In this document: positions 9,429-18,443 of the stretch, piece by piece
Layout of the letters: each line of letters begins with the position of its first letter
Numbering within the stretch: the first letter of the stretch is position 1
Assembly (NCBI RefSeq): GCF_001294535.1
Contig: NZ_LGIC01000083.1
Coordinates: 62,001-126,000, forward strand
DNA length: 64,000 nt
Direction: 5' to 3'
Source: Cypionkella psychrotolerans
GTDB lineage: Bacteria; Pseudomonadota; Alphaproteobacteria; Rhodobacterales; Rhodobacteraceae
Program-made: the position numbers and the translations under genes
The notes under the pieces: generated by a model
The model's input: the letters and a program-made list of their open reading frames with translations, nothing else
Database searches by the model: none
What the model was told of the DNA's origin: nothing

Positions 9429-10586
9429 TTAAATCCGCACCACCCGCACGTCATTGCCCTTCGCCGACAGCGCAATCTCCCCCCGGCAGAGCCGCATCGC
9501 GTCATCGCCAAACGCCTCGGCGCGCCAGCCCTTCAGCGTCTCCAGATTACGCTCTCCGGCGGCAATCGCGTCCAAATCCGAGGCAGAGGCGATCAATTTA
9601 GGCGCCACACCCAGACTCTCGGATTTCGCCTTCAACAACACCCGCAGCAAATCCGCCAAAGCCGGATTGACCTGCATCTGATCTTTTGAGAGATCCGGTT
9701 TCGGTAAATCTTCCTGCCGCATCTCCATTCCCGCCTTGATCGCCGCCAGTATCCCCTCGGCAATCTCGGTCTTGCGTCCCTCACGCAGCAACAACCGCGA
9801 GCGGCCCAATTCCTCAACATTGGTCGGCCGGGTCGAGGCCAGCTCCAACAAGGCATCGTCCTTCATCACCCGGCTGCGCGGTACGTTGTTGCCCTGCGCA
9901 TATTCTTCGCGAAACCGCGCCAATTCCTTGACCACGCCCAAGAACCGCCCCGAGGTGGTGCGCGTCTTCACCCGCAACCAAGCCTCCTCGGGATGCACAG
10001 TATAGGTCGCGGGATCCGTCAGAACCGAAAGCTCCTCCTCCACCCACGCCTGCCGCCCGTTCTTCGCCAGTTGTGCGGCCAGAAACTCATAGATCACCCG
10101 CAAATGCGTCACATCCGCCAAAGCATATTCGCTCTGCGCCGAGGTCAGCGGCCGGCGCGACCAATCGGTAAACCGCGAGGTTTTATCCAAATTCTCCTTG
10201 GCGATCTTTTTCACCAAAGTCTCATAGCCGACCTGCTCACCAAAGCCACAGACCATCGCCGCGACCTGTGTGTCAAACAACGGCTTCGGGAACACATTGC
10301 CTTCCACGAAAAAGATTTCCAAATCCTGCCGGGCGGCATGGAACACCTTGACCGTCGCCTCGTGGCGAAACAGATCATACAGAGGCTCCATCGACATCGC
10401 AGACCCCTCAATCGGGTCGATCAGCACCGCGTCGCCGTCCTTGCCGGGCAGAGCCATCTGGATCAGACATAGCTTTGACCAATAGGTCCGCTCCCGCAGA
10501 AATTCGGTATCAATGGTGACGAAGGGCTTCGACTTCGCGGCTGCACAAAAAGCGGCGAGGTCTTCGGTGGTGGTGATCGTGCGCAT
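9429..10586 (-). CDS. rnd: Ribonuclease D
   Basis: This 385-residue 3'-5' exoribonuclease of the DEDDy superfamily is involved in maturation and turnover of tRNA and other stable RNAs. The exonuclease motif I FVTIDTEFLRERTYW lies at about residues 19-33, with motif II around VFHAARQDLEIFF and motif III in QSEYALADVTHLR. An HRDC domain follows (LARFREEYAQ to LLLREGRK region), and possibly a second. The ATG at 10586 opens MRTITTTEDL. An in-frame extension to 10682 has no family similarity and runs through intergenic repeat sequence. Confidence 0.93.
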   Translation of the reverse strand: MRTITTTEDLAAFCAAAKSKPFVTIDTEFLRERTYWSKLCLIQMALPGKDGDAVLIDPIEGSAMSMEPLYDLFRHEATVKVFHAARQDLEIFFVEGNVFPKPLFDTQVAAMVCGFGEQVGYETLVKKIAKENLDKTSRFTDWSRRPLTSAQSEYALADVTHLRVIYEFLAAQLAKNGRQAWVEEELSVLTDPATYTVHPEEAWLRVKTRTTSGRFLGVVKELARFREEYAQGNNVPRSRVMKDDALLELASTRPTNVEELGRSRLLLREGRKTEIAEGILAAIKAGMEMRQEDLPKPDLSKDQMQVNPALADLLRVLLKAKSESLGVAPKLIASASDLDAIAAGERNLETLKGWRAEAFGDDAMRLCRGEIALSAKGNDVRVVRI

Positions 10587-10911
10587 GGGCGTCTTTCGCA
10601 AAGGGCTCACGGGGGTATCCCGCCCTTCCGCTATAGGCAGCATTGCAGAGCAAGAAAAGCCCAAGCGCTTGCTGGTAGCCAAATACTAGGAAGGAAGGCT
10701 CCAGCGCCACAGCCCCAACGCCAAAGGTGACACCCCAAACCCGCGCTGCCTTGCCAAATCGCGAACAAACAAGCCTTTGCTCTTTTCGAAATACTCCCGC
10801 CGGAGGCATCCCAAGCCACAGCTCGCACCACGCCACAGGAAAAACTCAAGTCCCACAACCCGTGTCAAAGCCTTCGAGCGGGGGCTCGATGCCCCCCGAG
10901 TAGGCCCCCCG
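10587..10911. other. Intergenic region with half of a dispersed hairpin and purN 3' hairpins
   Basis: No convincing gene lies here. At about 10776-10800 the sequence GCTCTTTTCGAAATACTC followed by CCGCCGGAGGC is a single arm of the dispersed hairpin seen complete at 55801. Close to the purN stop lie overlapping inverted repeats: TCGAGCGGGGGCTCGA (10874-10889) and GGGGGCTCGATGCCCCC (10880-10896). These could act as a purN 3' hairpin on the minus strand, although no long T-run follows. Confidence 0.5.
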
Positions 10912-11499
10912 TTACAGGTCCAGCCTGCTACGATCCCCAGCCGCAAACCGCCGCAACACCGCTGGATACAACCTATGCTCCAGCACCAACACCCGCGCCG
11001 ACAGATCGGCCTCAGTGTCACCAGGTAAAACAGCAACCCGCGCTTGGCCCAAAATCGGCCCGGCATCGAGTTCCGCCGTCACCTCATGCACCGAACAACC
11101 CGCCTCAGCATCCCCCGCCGCCAAAGCTCGGGCATGGGTGTGCAGCCCCGGATACTTCGGCAACAGCGAGGGGTGAATGTTCAGCATCCGCCCTTCAAAG
11201 CGGCGTACAAACTCCGGCGTCAACACTCGCATGAAGCCAGCAAGGCAGAGAATGTCGGGTTCAGAGGCCAAAATCGGTTCCAGCAAAGCAGCTTCAAACG
11301 CCGTTCGATCCCGACCAAAAGGCCGATGATCCACCGCCGCCACCGCGACCCCCATCGCAGCCGCGTGCAGCAACCCCGGCGCGGTTGGGTCGTTAGAGCC
11401 TACAAACACCGCGCGCGCCGGATGATCCCCCACCATATCGCGCAGCAGTGCCAGCATGTTAGAGCCGCCCCCGGAAATCAGGACGGCGACGCGTTTCAC
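10912..11499 (-). CDS. purN: Phosphoribosylglycinamide formyltransferase
   Basis: This 195-residue GAR transformylase catalyses the third step of de novo purine synthesis, transferring a formyl group from 10-formyl-tetrahydrofolate to glycinamide ribonucleotide. Family features are the N-terminal [12 protein letters not shown] loop, the catalytic-site [12 protein letters not shown] segment (Asn, His), and the aspartate in [10 protein letters not shown]. The start is a GTG at 11499 that overlaps the purM stop as GTGA, so translation is coupled to purM. The order purM-purN is the standard bacterial purine pair. Confidence 0.96.
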   Translation of the reverse strand: MKRVAVLISGGGSNMLALLRDMVGDHPARAVFVGSNDPTAPGLLHAAAMGVAVAAVDHRPFGRDRTAFEAALLEPILASEPDILCLAGFMRVLTPEFVRRFEGRMLNIHPSLLPKYPGLHTHARALAAGDAEAGCSVHEVTAELDAGPILGQARVAVLPGDTEADLSARVLVLEHRLYPAVLRRFAAGDRSRLDL

Positions 11500-12542
11500 A
11501 GCAGACGGCCCTTGTAGATCACGCCCTCGCCCGCAACAACGCGACCCATAACCACAACCGTCTCCCCCTCAGCCCGCAGCAAATCGCTTAAAGCCTCAGC
11601 CCGATCAGCCGCCACTACCGCAATCATCCCAATGCCGCAGTTGAAGGTTTTCAACAGTTCAGTCTCGCTCATATTGGCGGTCACAGCCAGCCACCGGAAC
11701 ACACCCGGCAGATCCCAAGTCGACAGATCAATCTCACACGCCAACCCCTCCGGGATCACCCGCGGCGGATTTTCCGTCAAACCGCCGCCCGTGATATGCG
11801 CCAAAGCATGCACGCCGCCTGCCCGCACACCAGCCAAAGCCTGTTTCACATAAAGCCGCGTCGGCGCGAGCAATGCCTCGCCCAAAGTCCCGTCCGAGAA
11901 CGGCGACGCCGCATCCCAGCCCAGCCCCGACAGCTCCACCACCTTGCGCACAAAGGAATAGCCGTTGGAATGCACCCCGTTCGAGGTCAACCCCAGCAGC
12001 ACATCGCCCTCAACCACGCCCGAAGGCAAATCCGCCCCGCGCTCCATCGCGCCCACCGCGAACCCGGCCAGATCGAAATCGCCCTTGTGATACATCCCCG
12101 GCATCTCGGCGGTCTCGCCACCGATCAACGCGCAACCGCTCGCCTCACAACCCGCCGCAATGCCGTTGATGATGCGCGTCGCTTCCTCAACGTCCAGCTT
12201 GCCAGTGGCGAAATAATCCAGGAACAACAACGGCTCGGCCCCCTGACAGACCAGATCGTTGACACACATCGCCACCAGATCAACGCCGATGGTGTCAACG
12301 CGGCCAGTATCAATCGCAATCCGCAGCTTGGTGCCCACGCCATCCGTCGCCGCCACCAAAATCGGGTCGGTGTAACCCGCCGCCTTCAGATCAAACAGCG
12401 CGCCAAAGCCGCCCAAACCCGACATCGTGCCCGGTCGTTGCGTGCGCTTTGCCGCAGGTTTGATCCGCTCTACCAAAGCATTGCCCGCATCAATATCCAC
12501 GCCCGCATCGGCATAGGTCAGGCCATTGTGTCCGGTACTCAT
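11496..12542 (-). CDS. purM: Phosphoribosylformylglycinamidine cyclo-ligase (AIR synthetase)
   Basis: This 348-residue ATP-dependent enzyme makes 5-aminoimidazole ribonucleotide, the fifth step of purine synthesis. Recognisable blocks are the ATDGVGTKL motif, DYFATGKLD, the [14 protein letters not shown] signature and the C-terminal [14 protein letters not shown]. The ATG at 12542 ([14 protein letters not shown]) gives the normal family length. An upstream in-frame extension is unconserved. It is translationally coupled to purN by a 4-nt overlap. It is transcribed away from the tRNA gene at 12686. Confidence 0.96.
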   Translation of the reverse strand: MSTGHNGLTYADAGVDIDAGNALVERIKPAAKRTQRPGTMSGLGGFGALFDLKAAGYTDPILVAATDGVGTKLRIAIDTGRVDTIGVDLVAMCVNDLVCQGAEPLLFLDYFATGKLDVEEATRIINGIAAGCEASGCALIGGETAEMPGMYHKGDFDLAGFAVGAMERGADLPSGVVEGDVLLGLTSNGVHSNGYSFVRKVVELSGLGWDAASPFSDGTLGEALLAPTRLYVKQALAGVRAGGVHALAHITGGGLTENPPRVIPEGLACEIDLSTWDLPGVFRWLAVTANMSETELLKTFNCGIGMIAVVAADRAEALSDLLRAEGETVVVMGRVVAGEGVIYKGRLL

Positions 12543-12685
12543 GTGCAGATTCCCCAAGCTGAAAGGCAGTTGCCGCCCCCATAAGCCATCCGGCTCGCGC
12601 GCGCAACGCAAGCGCCGCACTCTGGCACGGTTTTGTCACCCCAAACCTTGACCCCGCCCCCGCATCTGATAGGCAAAGGCAGAAT

Positions 12686-12761
12686 GGGTCTGTAGCTCAA
12701 TGGTTAGAGCAGGGCGCTCATAACGCCTTGGTTGGGGGTTCGAGTCCCTCCGGACCTACCA
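12686..12761 (+). tRNA. tRNA with CAU anticodon, probably tRNA-Ile2 (lysidine type), else tRNA-Met
   Basis: A full 76-nt cloverleaf with encoded CCA can be folded. The acceptor is GGGTCTG with CGGACCT (one G-U at position 1-72 and one at 6-67), and the D-arm contains AGCTCAATGGTTAGAGC. The anticodon stem GGGCG/CGCCT encloses the loop CTCATAA with anticodon CAT, and the T-arm has GGTTCGAGTC. The anticodon stem and the CTTGGTTG variable region resemble bacterial tRNA-Ile2, in which C34 is changed to lysidine to read AUA, more than elongator tRNA-Met. It is not an initiator tRNA. The identity is inferred, not proven. Confidence 0.9.
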
Positions 12762-12774
12762 TTCCTTAGAAATT

Positions 12775-12993
12775 TCAACCCGACGGCCCTGCGCCAAGCG
12801 AGGCCCCGACGCCGTAAACCATTGCAGTGATCGCCAATGAGATTATCGCCCTGCCCATCCAGCCGATACGCCCGATCAGCGGAATAAACCGCGAGATCAA
12901 GACCATCGCGGCGGCAAAGGGCAAAATAAGCCATGCCGGAGCCTGCATGAAGCCCAGCATGCCCAGCACAAAAAGAAAAAGCGCGCCGATCAT
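12775..12993 (-). CDS. Small hydrophobic membrane protein downstream of rpoD
   Basis: This 72-residue ORF begins MIGALFLFVLGML and holds two or three hydrophobic segments (residues about 2-35 and 46-65) separated by an arginine-containing loop (SRFIPLIGRIGWMGR), consistent with an inner-membrane protein. I recognise no family. Its ATG lies in the loop of the perfect hairpin that should terminate rpoD, and no Shine-Dalgarno precedes it, so expression is uncertain. Later starts at M12 or M16 are possible. The 3' end stops 13 nt short of the converging tRNA. Hydrophobicity and length argue for a real gene, but moderately. Confidence 0.5.
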   Translation of the reverse strand: MIGALFLFVLGMLGFMQAPAWLILPFAAAMVLISRFIPLIGRIGWMGRAIISLAITAMVYGVGASLGAGPSG

Positions 12994-13004
12994 GGCGCGC
13001 TTTT
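12977..13004 (-). terminator. Intrinsic terminator of rpoD
   Basis: The hairpin has a perfect 11-bp stem (AAAAGCGCGCC with GGCGCGCTTTT) and a 6-nt loop. On the minus strand it is followed by a T-rich run (TTTTTCTTTTTG). It lies 21 nt after the rpoD stop. The loop contains the ATG of the small membrane ORF. Confidence 0.85.
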
Positions 13005-13024
13005 GGATATGAAGCCAACCGATG

Positions 13025-15019
13025 TCACTGGTCGAGGAACGACCGCAACTTGCGCGAACGGCTCGGGTGTTTCAGCTTGCGCAAAGCCTTCGCTTCGATC
13101 TGGCGGATACGTTCGCGAGTCACGCTGAACTGCTGGCCGACTTCTTCCAGCGTGTGATCGGTGTTCATGCCAATCCCAAACCGCATCCGTAGCACACGTT
13201 CTTCGCGCGGCGTCAGCGAGGCCAGAACCCGAGTCGTCGTCTCTTTCAGGTTTTCCTGAATAGCCGAATCCAGCGGCAGGATCGCGTTCTTGTCTTCGAT
13301 GAAGTCGCCCAGTTGGCTGTCTTCTTCGTCGCCAATCGGGGTTTCCAAGGAAATCGGCTCTTTGGCGATCTTCATCACCTTGCGCACTTTTTCCAACGGC
13401 ATTTGCAGCTTTTCAGCCAATTCTTCCGGTGTCGGCTCGCGGCCAATTTCGTGCAGCATTTGCCGACCGGTGCGGACCAGCTTGTTGATCGTCTCGATCA
13501 TATGCACCGGAATACGGATGGTGCGGGCCTGATCGGCGATGGAGCGGGTGATCGCCTGCCTGATCCACCAAGTCGCATAAGTCGAGAACTTATATCCCCG
13601 GCGATATTCGAACTTGTCCACCGCCTTCATCAGGCCGATATTGCCTTCCTGAATAAGATCAAGGAATTGCAAACCGCGGTTGGTGTATTTCTTCGCAATC
13701 GAGATCACCAGACGCAGGTTGGCTTCGACCATTTCCTTCTTGGCCTGACGGGCTTCTTTCTCGCCCTTCTGCACTTGGTTCACAATGCGGCGGAATTCGG
13801 AAATATCGACGCCGATATAGGTGCCGACCTGCGCCATCTCGGCGCGTAAATCTTCGACCTTCTCACGGCTTTTCTCGATCAACGCCTGCCAGCCTCGGCC
13901 AGACTTGGCGGCCATTTTGTCCAGCCAATTCGGGTCAAGCTCATAGCCTTGATATTCGTCGATGAACTCGCGGCGGTTGATCCGCGCGGCATCGGCCAAC
14001 TTTACCATGCCGGAGTTAATCGCCATGATCTTGCGGTTGATGCCATAAAGCTGGTCAATTAGCGCTTCAATCCGGTTGTTGTGCAGGTGAAGTTCGTTCA
14101 CCAACACCACGATTTCACTGCGCAATTTCTGATAGGCGGTTTCCTCGGTGGCCGAGAACCGCGACTTTTCCGACAGGGTTGCAGACATCCTCAGATCCTG
14201 CATTTCGGCCAGCTTGGTGTAATCACGCGCGATCAGGTCGAGCGTTTCCAGCACCTTCGGCTTCAACGCCGCTTCCATCGCAGCCAGCGACATCGAGGTG
14301 CCATCATCCTCGTCGTCGTCATCATCCGAGCGCATCAGCGGATTGCCGTCCGCATCCAACTCCGGCTCGTCCCCGCCTGCCCGACGCGGCGCAGCTTCGA
14401 CATCGACGCCTTCCAGATCCGCGCCAACCAGACCTTCCTCGCCATCCAAAGACCGCCCAAAGGTGGCCTCCAGATCAATCACGTCGCGCAGCAGAATGTC
14501 TTCTGACAAAAGTTCGTCGCGCCAGATGATGATCGCCTGAAACGTCAGCGGGCTTTCACAAAGCCCGGCGATCATCGTGTTGCGGCCCGCCTCGATGCGC
14601 TTGGCAATCGCGATCTCGCCTTCGCGCGACAGCAGTTCAACCGAGCCCATCTCGCGCAGATACATCCGCACCGGGTCATCGGTGCGGTCCAGCGCTTCGG
14701 TCGTGGTGGTAACAACCGCCACATCGCGCGCGCCGGACCCGGTTTCCACCAGATCGCCGCCAACCGCAGGCTCGCCTTCCTCAACATCCTCGTCTTCAAT
14801 GACGTTGATGCCCATCTCGGACAGCATCGACATCACATCTTCGATTTGCTCGGACGACACCTGTTCAGGCGGCATCACGTTGTTGAGCTGCTCGTAGGTG
14901 ATGTAGCCCCGCTCACGCGCGTCGGCGATCATTTTCTTGACGGCCGCTTGGCTCATATCAAGGGAAACGTCCGCCTCATCGGCTTCGGGTTTGCCGTCGT
15001 CGGTGTCTTTCGAGGCCAT
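13025..15019 (-). CDS. rpoD: RNA polymerase primary sigma factor (sigma-70)
   Basis: This 664-residue housekeeping sigma factor directs RNA polymerase to general promoters. It has all regions: the 1.1 region with [20 protein letters not shown], an acidic linker around residues 210-240, region 2 with [20 protein letters not shown], region 3, and region 4 with [11 protein letters not shown] and the helix-turn-helix [18 protein letters not shown] strong AGGAG ribosome site precedes the ATG at 15019. It lies 117 nt downstream of dnaG on the same strand, the conserved macromolecular-synthesis arrangement. The spacer contains four short direct repeats (15061-15120). Confidence 0.98.
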   Translation of the reverse strand: MASKDTDDGKPEADEADVSLDMSQAAVKKMIADARERGYITYEQLNNVMPPEQVSSEQIEDVMSMLSEMGINVIEDEDVEEGEPAVGGDLVETGSGARDVAVVTTTTEALDRTDDPVRMYLREMGSVELLSREGEIAIAKRIEAGRNTMIAGLCESPLTFQAIIIWRDELLSEDILLRDVIDLEATFGRSLDGEEGLVGADLEGVDVEAAPRRAGGDEPELDADGNPLMRSDDDDDEDDGTSMSLAAMEAALKPKVLETLDLIARDYTKLAEMQDLRMSATLSEKSRFSATEETAYQKLRSEIVVLVNELHLHNNRIEALIDQLYGINRKIMAINSGMVKLADAARINRREFIDEYQGYELDPNWLDKMAAKSGRGWQALIEKSREKVEDLRAEMAQVGTYIGVDISEFRRIVNQVQKGEKEARQAKKEMVEANLRLVISIAKKYTNRGLQFLDLIQEGNIGLMKAVDKFEYRRGYKFSTYATWWIRQAITRSIADQARTIRIPVHMIETINKLVRTGRQMLHEIGREPTPEELAEKLQMPLEKVRKVMKIAKEPISLETPIGDEEDSQLGDFIEDKNAILPLDSAIQENLKETTTRVLASLTPREERVLRMRFGIGMNTDHTLEEVGQQFSVTRERIRQIEAKALRKLKHPSRSRKLRSFLDQ

Positions 15020-15060
15020 GAGCGCTCCTAGGTCAAAACGGGGTGGTCGGGTCGAAATAG

Positions 15061-15120
15061 CGAATCAGAGTCAGTCAATCGAATCAATAGCGCGAATCAC
15101 GGCAGGGGAAAGCCGAATCA
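15061..15120. repeat. Four CGAATCA direct repeats between dnaG and rpoD
   Basis: CGAATCA occurs at 15061-15067, 15080-15086, 15093-15099 and 15114-15120 (TGATTCG on the transcribed minus strand), spaced 19, 13 and 21 bp. The array lies 42 nt upstream of the rpoD start, so it could be an operator or part of the leader. The function is unknown. Confidence 0.55.
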
Positions 15121-15136
15121 GTGAAATCCCCGTGAT

Positions 15137-17107
15137 CTAACGCTTCGGGCCGTCCTTAGAGAACTGGATGCTGTCCCACAAGCTGCGGGCCCCTTCCAAT
15201 TCGTCCTTATCCATCTGCACGCCATTACTGGCCATAACCGCCTCGGCCGTTTTGCCTTTCGGGCCAGCAGAGGCCGAAAACCGCGCCACATTGGCTTGGG
15301 ACAGACGCCAAGTCAGGCCTTCATCGGCCAAACCTTCGATATCCTCCATTGCCTCGGCAATCTCCCGCTGCGCGCCCCGGCTGGCTTCCAGATGCGTCAG
15401 AGCCTCGGCAATGCAAAATTCGGCAAGCTCGCTGTCGGTGCGGTTTCTGACCGGCGGTGCGATTTGAACATGGGGGCGGGCGAGCAGCGCATCAAGGGCA
15501 GCGGGCGCTGCCTGCTGAATTTGGTCATAAAGCTGGGCAGGCTCGGCATCATGCCCGATCAGCAGTTGGCCGCGCAGGGCATGGTGGCCGTCTCCGATCA
15601 ACTCCATGCGTTCCAGCGCAGATTCAAAGCGCCGGATCAGCCGGGGATGAAAAATCAGCACCGCTAAAATCACCGCCTCGCGCAAGACTTCCTCGGCGCG
15701 TTCGGGAGCCGCGGCGAGCATGGAATCCTTGGTAGACGCTACAGGCGGCATTTCAACCGTCGACCCAAAGCGCCCCTTCTGCCCCGGCTGGCGCGCGATA
15801 AAGGGTCTGGCTGCGCGCGGACGCTGCCCAAACAACTCCCAGCGCAACTGCTTGATATCCTCGCCATAATGGCTGCGGATCGACGGATCGGCGATGCGCT
15901 TCAGATGCGCGCGCAGGGATTTGTCCAAGGCGGCCTTGCGCTCGGGACTGTCAAATTGCTTGCCCTCAATCTCGCGCTGCCACAGCAGTTTGACCATCGG
16001 CACCGCCTGATCCAGCACGGCTTTCATCGCGCCCGCCCCCTGCGCGCGGAGCAAATCATCCGGGTCCATTCCCCCCGGCAGCACGGCAAAGCGCAAACCC
16101 TTCCCGGCCTCCAACAGCGGCAACGCCAGATCAATCACCCGCAACGCCGCCCGAATCCCCGCCGTATCGCCATCCAAAGCAATGATTGGCTCATCGGAAA
16201 TCCGCCACATCAGCCGCAACTGATCTTCCGTCACTGCCGTGCCCAAAGGCGCGACCGAGGCCTTGAAACCCGCCTCGGACAGCGCAATCACATCCATGTA
16301 ACCCTCGGCCACGACCAAAGCCGCGCCCTTACCGGAAGCCTCCCGCGCCGGGGCATGGTTGAACAGGCTGCGCCCTTTATCAAACAACTCCGTTTCCGGC
16401 CCATTCAGATATTTCGCCCGCGCGTTGGGGTCCATCGCCCGACCGCCCAAGGAAATCGCCCTGCCCCGGCCATCGCGGATCGGAAAAATGATCCGCCCTC
16501 GAAAGCGGTCATAAGGCGCGCCGCCATCATCCGGCTTGGCACAAACCCCTGACGCGACGATCAAATCATCCGCCACGCCCTTTTGCCGCAGCGCCAGATA
16601 CAACCCCTGCCGCTGATCCGGTGCAAAGCCGATCTCCCACCGATCCTGCGCCTCCACCGATAACCCGCGCTTGGCGAGATACGCCCGCGCCTCGGATGCC
16701 GCAGAGGTGCGCAGCTGCAGGCGGAACCACTTCACCGCCTCCTCCATCACCTCAACCAGCTGCGTGCGCCTGTCCGCCACCTGTGCTGCTCGTGGATCGC
16801 GCGCAGGCATCGGCATCCCGGCCTCGCGCGCCAGAACCTCGACCGCCTCCATGAAGCCAAGGTTGTCAGTTTCCTTGATAAAGGTCACTGCATCGCCTTT
16901 GGCATGGCAGCCAAAGCAATAGTAAAACCCCTTGCGGTCATCGACGTGGAAGCTGGCGGATTTTTCCTGATGGAACGGGCAAGGCGCCCACATGTCGCCC
17001 TTGCCTTGGTTGGACTTGCGCGGATCCCACGTCACTTTCCTGCCCACAACCGAGGACAGCGAGACGCGGGTGCGCAGTTCGTCAAGGAAACCGGGTGGCA
17101 GACTCAT
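15137..17107 (-). CDS. dnaG: DNA primase
   Basis: This 656-residue DnaG primase synthesises RNA primers at the replication fork. The N-terminal zinc-binding domain shows CPFHQEKSASFHVDDRKGFY with a downstream CFGCHAKGD. The Toprim catalytic domain has VVAEGYMDVIAL and IIALDGDTAGIRAA. The C-terminal region is the less conserved DnaB-interacting part. The ATG at 17107 (MSLPPGFLDELR) gives the standard length. It is followed by rpoD on the same strand. A 185-nt non-coding gap separates it from the amidohydrolase gene at 17292. Confidence 0.97.
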   Translation of the reverse strand: MSLPPGFLDELRTRVSLSSVVGRKVTWDPRKSNQGKGDMWAPCPFHQEKSASFHVDDRKGFYYCFGCHAKGDAVTFIKETDNLGFMEAVEVLAREAGMPMPARDPRAAQVADRRTQLVEVMEEAVKWFRLQLRTSAASEARAYLAKRGLSVEAQDRWEIGFAPDQRQGLYLALRQKGVADDLIVASGVCAKPDDGGAPYDRFRGRIIFPIRDGRGRAISLGGRAMDPNARAKYLNGPETELFDKGRSLFNHAPAREASGKGAALVVAEGYMDVIALSEAGFKASVAPLGTAVTEDQLRLMWRISDEPIIALDGDTAGIRAALRVIDLALPLLEAGKGLRFAVLPGGMDPDDLLRAQGAGAMKAVLDQAVPMVKLLWQREIEGKQFDSPERKAALDKSLRAHLKRIADPSIRSHYGEDIKQLRWELFGQRPRAARPFIARQPGQKGRFGSTVEMPPVASTKDSMLAAAPERAEEVLREAVILAVLIFHPRLIRRFESALERMELIGDGHHALRGQLLIGHDAEPAQLYDQIQQAAPAALDALLARPHVQIAPPVRNRTDSELAEFCIAEALTHLEASRGAQREIAEAMEDIEGLADEGLTWRLSQANVARFSASAGPKGKTAEAVMASNGVQMDKDELEGARSLWDSIQFSKDGPKR

Positions 17108-17270
17108 GCCCCGTTATATCAGGTCTGATGGGTGCGCTGTCCAGTGCAGGGCGCAGCGTTGGCAAAAGTTTGAAGGGGCACGGCGTGGCGCAGGCAACCT
17201 TTTGCGGACAAAGCTTAAGAGAGTCTGAACAACCCCCCGGTAACCCATTGATTCATATAAGAGGCCCACC

Positions 17271-17286
17271 TGTCCACGCGTGGACA
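17271..17286. repeat. Perfect 16-bp palindrome TGTCCACGCGTGGACA
   Basis: This fully self-complementary site lies 5 nt from the stop of the amidohydrolase gene and between it and dnaG. The same 16 bp recur at 57432-57447, where the symmetry extends to 18 bp. It is a candidate binding site for a dimeric DNA-binding protein. No T-run follows, so a terminator is less likely. Confidence 0.75.
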
Positions 17287-17291
17287 CAGGT

Positions 17292-18443
17292 TCAGCCCAG
17301 CAGATTGCGCAGCACCCGATCAAAAATCTGTACCCCCAGCGGGGTAAGCGCATCAGGGAAATCATAATCCGGGTTATGCAGCGCCGGATGATCCTCCCCC
17401 ACGCCCAGAAACAGCATCGCCGAGCGGGTGCCACCCTGCCCAAACCGCCCGAAATCCTCCGACGCCCGCATCGGTAGATCGCCCATATCATAGGGCATTG
17501 CCAAAGCCTCCAGCGCGCGGGCCAAATGCCCCGTCGCCTGCACATCATTCACCGAGGCCGCGAAATCATCGTGATGGCTGAACCGAATACCAAGCCCCTG
17601 CGCGGTTGCCTCTGCCCGCGCCAGATCCATCGCGGCCCCACGCAAAGCCGCCATCTGACCATCTTCCATCGTACGCAAGGTCGCCCAGACTTCCGCCTCT
17701 CCGGGTGCAATCCCGAACGCCGCCTCCCCCAGCCGTGCATGGGTGATCGTGACCAGTCGGTACTCAGGCCCAAGCGGCCCACCCCGCCCCAAAGCCGAAA
17801 TCGCCGGGATCAGCCGCGCCAAGGCCAATGCAGGCGACAGCCCAGTTTCCGGCAAAGACGCATGGGCAGTCTTGCCCGTCAGCGTGATCTTCAGCCCCTG
17901 CGAGGCGCAATTCACTGCCCCCGCTTTCAACGCGGAATACCCAAACGGCAGCCCCGGCATGTTGTGGATCGAGAACGCCCAATCTGGCCGCAAGACCGCA
18001 AAGCGCGGATCGGCCACCACCGCAGCAGCCCCCGAGCCATCCTCCTCGGCGGGTTGGAACATCAGCACCACCCTGCCCCGCGCGGGCCTTTGACGTGCGA
18101 TCAGCCGCCCCAGCCCCATCAGCAAAGTCATATGCCCGTCATGCCCGCACAGATGCCCCTTGCCGGGAATCGTCGAGCGGTGCGCAGCCACCGACAGTTC
18201 CTCAATCGGCAGCGCATCGAGTTCGGCGCGGAACAAAACCGTCGGACCATCGGCCGAACCGTTGAACACCGCAGCCACACCGTAGCCGCCCAAGTCCGTC
18301 ACCACCTGATCGGGCTGAAGCACCGCCAACGCCTGCACGATCCGCGCGGCAGTCGCGGATTCCTCGCGCGATACCTCAGGGAAACGATGCAACTCACGCC
18401 GAAACGTCGTCAGCGCGCCCAAATCCGCCGCCGTCAGCATCAC
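17292..18443 (-). CDS. M20-family amidohydrolase (hippurate hydrolase-like)
   Basis: This 383-residue metallopeptidase of the M20D amidohydrolase branch includes N-acyl-amino-acid and hippurate hydrolases. Visible metal-site and active-site elements are GHLCGHDGHM (Cys and His), MFQPAEEDGSG (Glu pair) and the histidine in FSIHNMPGLP. The dimerisation segment has GKTAHAS. The start overlaps the stop of soxG by 4 nt (ATGA), so it is the last gene of the sarcosine oxidase operon. That suggests its substrate is an N-acylated or N-methylated amino acid linked to glycine or sarcosine catabolism, which is inference. Confidence 0.88.
   Translation of the reverse strand: MMLTAADLGALTTFRRELHRFPEVSREESATAARIVQALAVLQPDQVVTDLGGYGVAAVFNGSADGPTVLFRAELDALPIEELSVAAHRSTIPGKGHLCGHDGHMTLLMGLGRLIARQRPARGRVVLMFQPAEEDGSGAAAVVADPRFAVLRPDWAFSIHNMPGLPFGYSALKAGAVNCASQGLKITLTGKTAHASLPETGLSPALALARLIPAISALGRGGPLGPEYRLVTITHARLGEAAFGIAPGEAEVWATLRTMEDGQMAALRGAAMDLARAEATAQGLGIRFSHHDDFAASVNDVQATGHLARALEALAMPYDMGDLPMRASEDFGRFGQGGTRSAMLFLGVGEDHPALHNPDYDFPDALTPLGVQIFDRVLRNLLG

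Noticed and set aside
10510-10836. Minus-strand 108-codon frame between rnd and purN
   Set aside because: It overlaps the rnd start and repeat sequence, and its product is unlike any protein family.
12704-13018. Minus-strand 104-codon frame overlapping the tRNA and the small membrane ORF
   Set aside because: It runs through the tRNA gene and the rpoD terminator. The alternative frame (12775-12993) has coherent membrane segments.
15061-15120. CRISPR-like array
   Set aside because: Repeats are only 7 bp with irregular 6-14 bp spacers and no cas genes, so it is not CRISPR.
17271-17286. Palindrome as a ParB parS site
   Set aside because: The parS consensus is TGTTTCACGTGAAACA. This site shares only the outer TGT/ACA and is otherwise different, so it is reported as an unknown palindrome.
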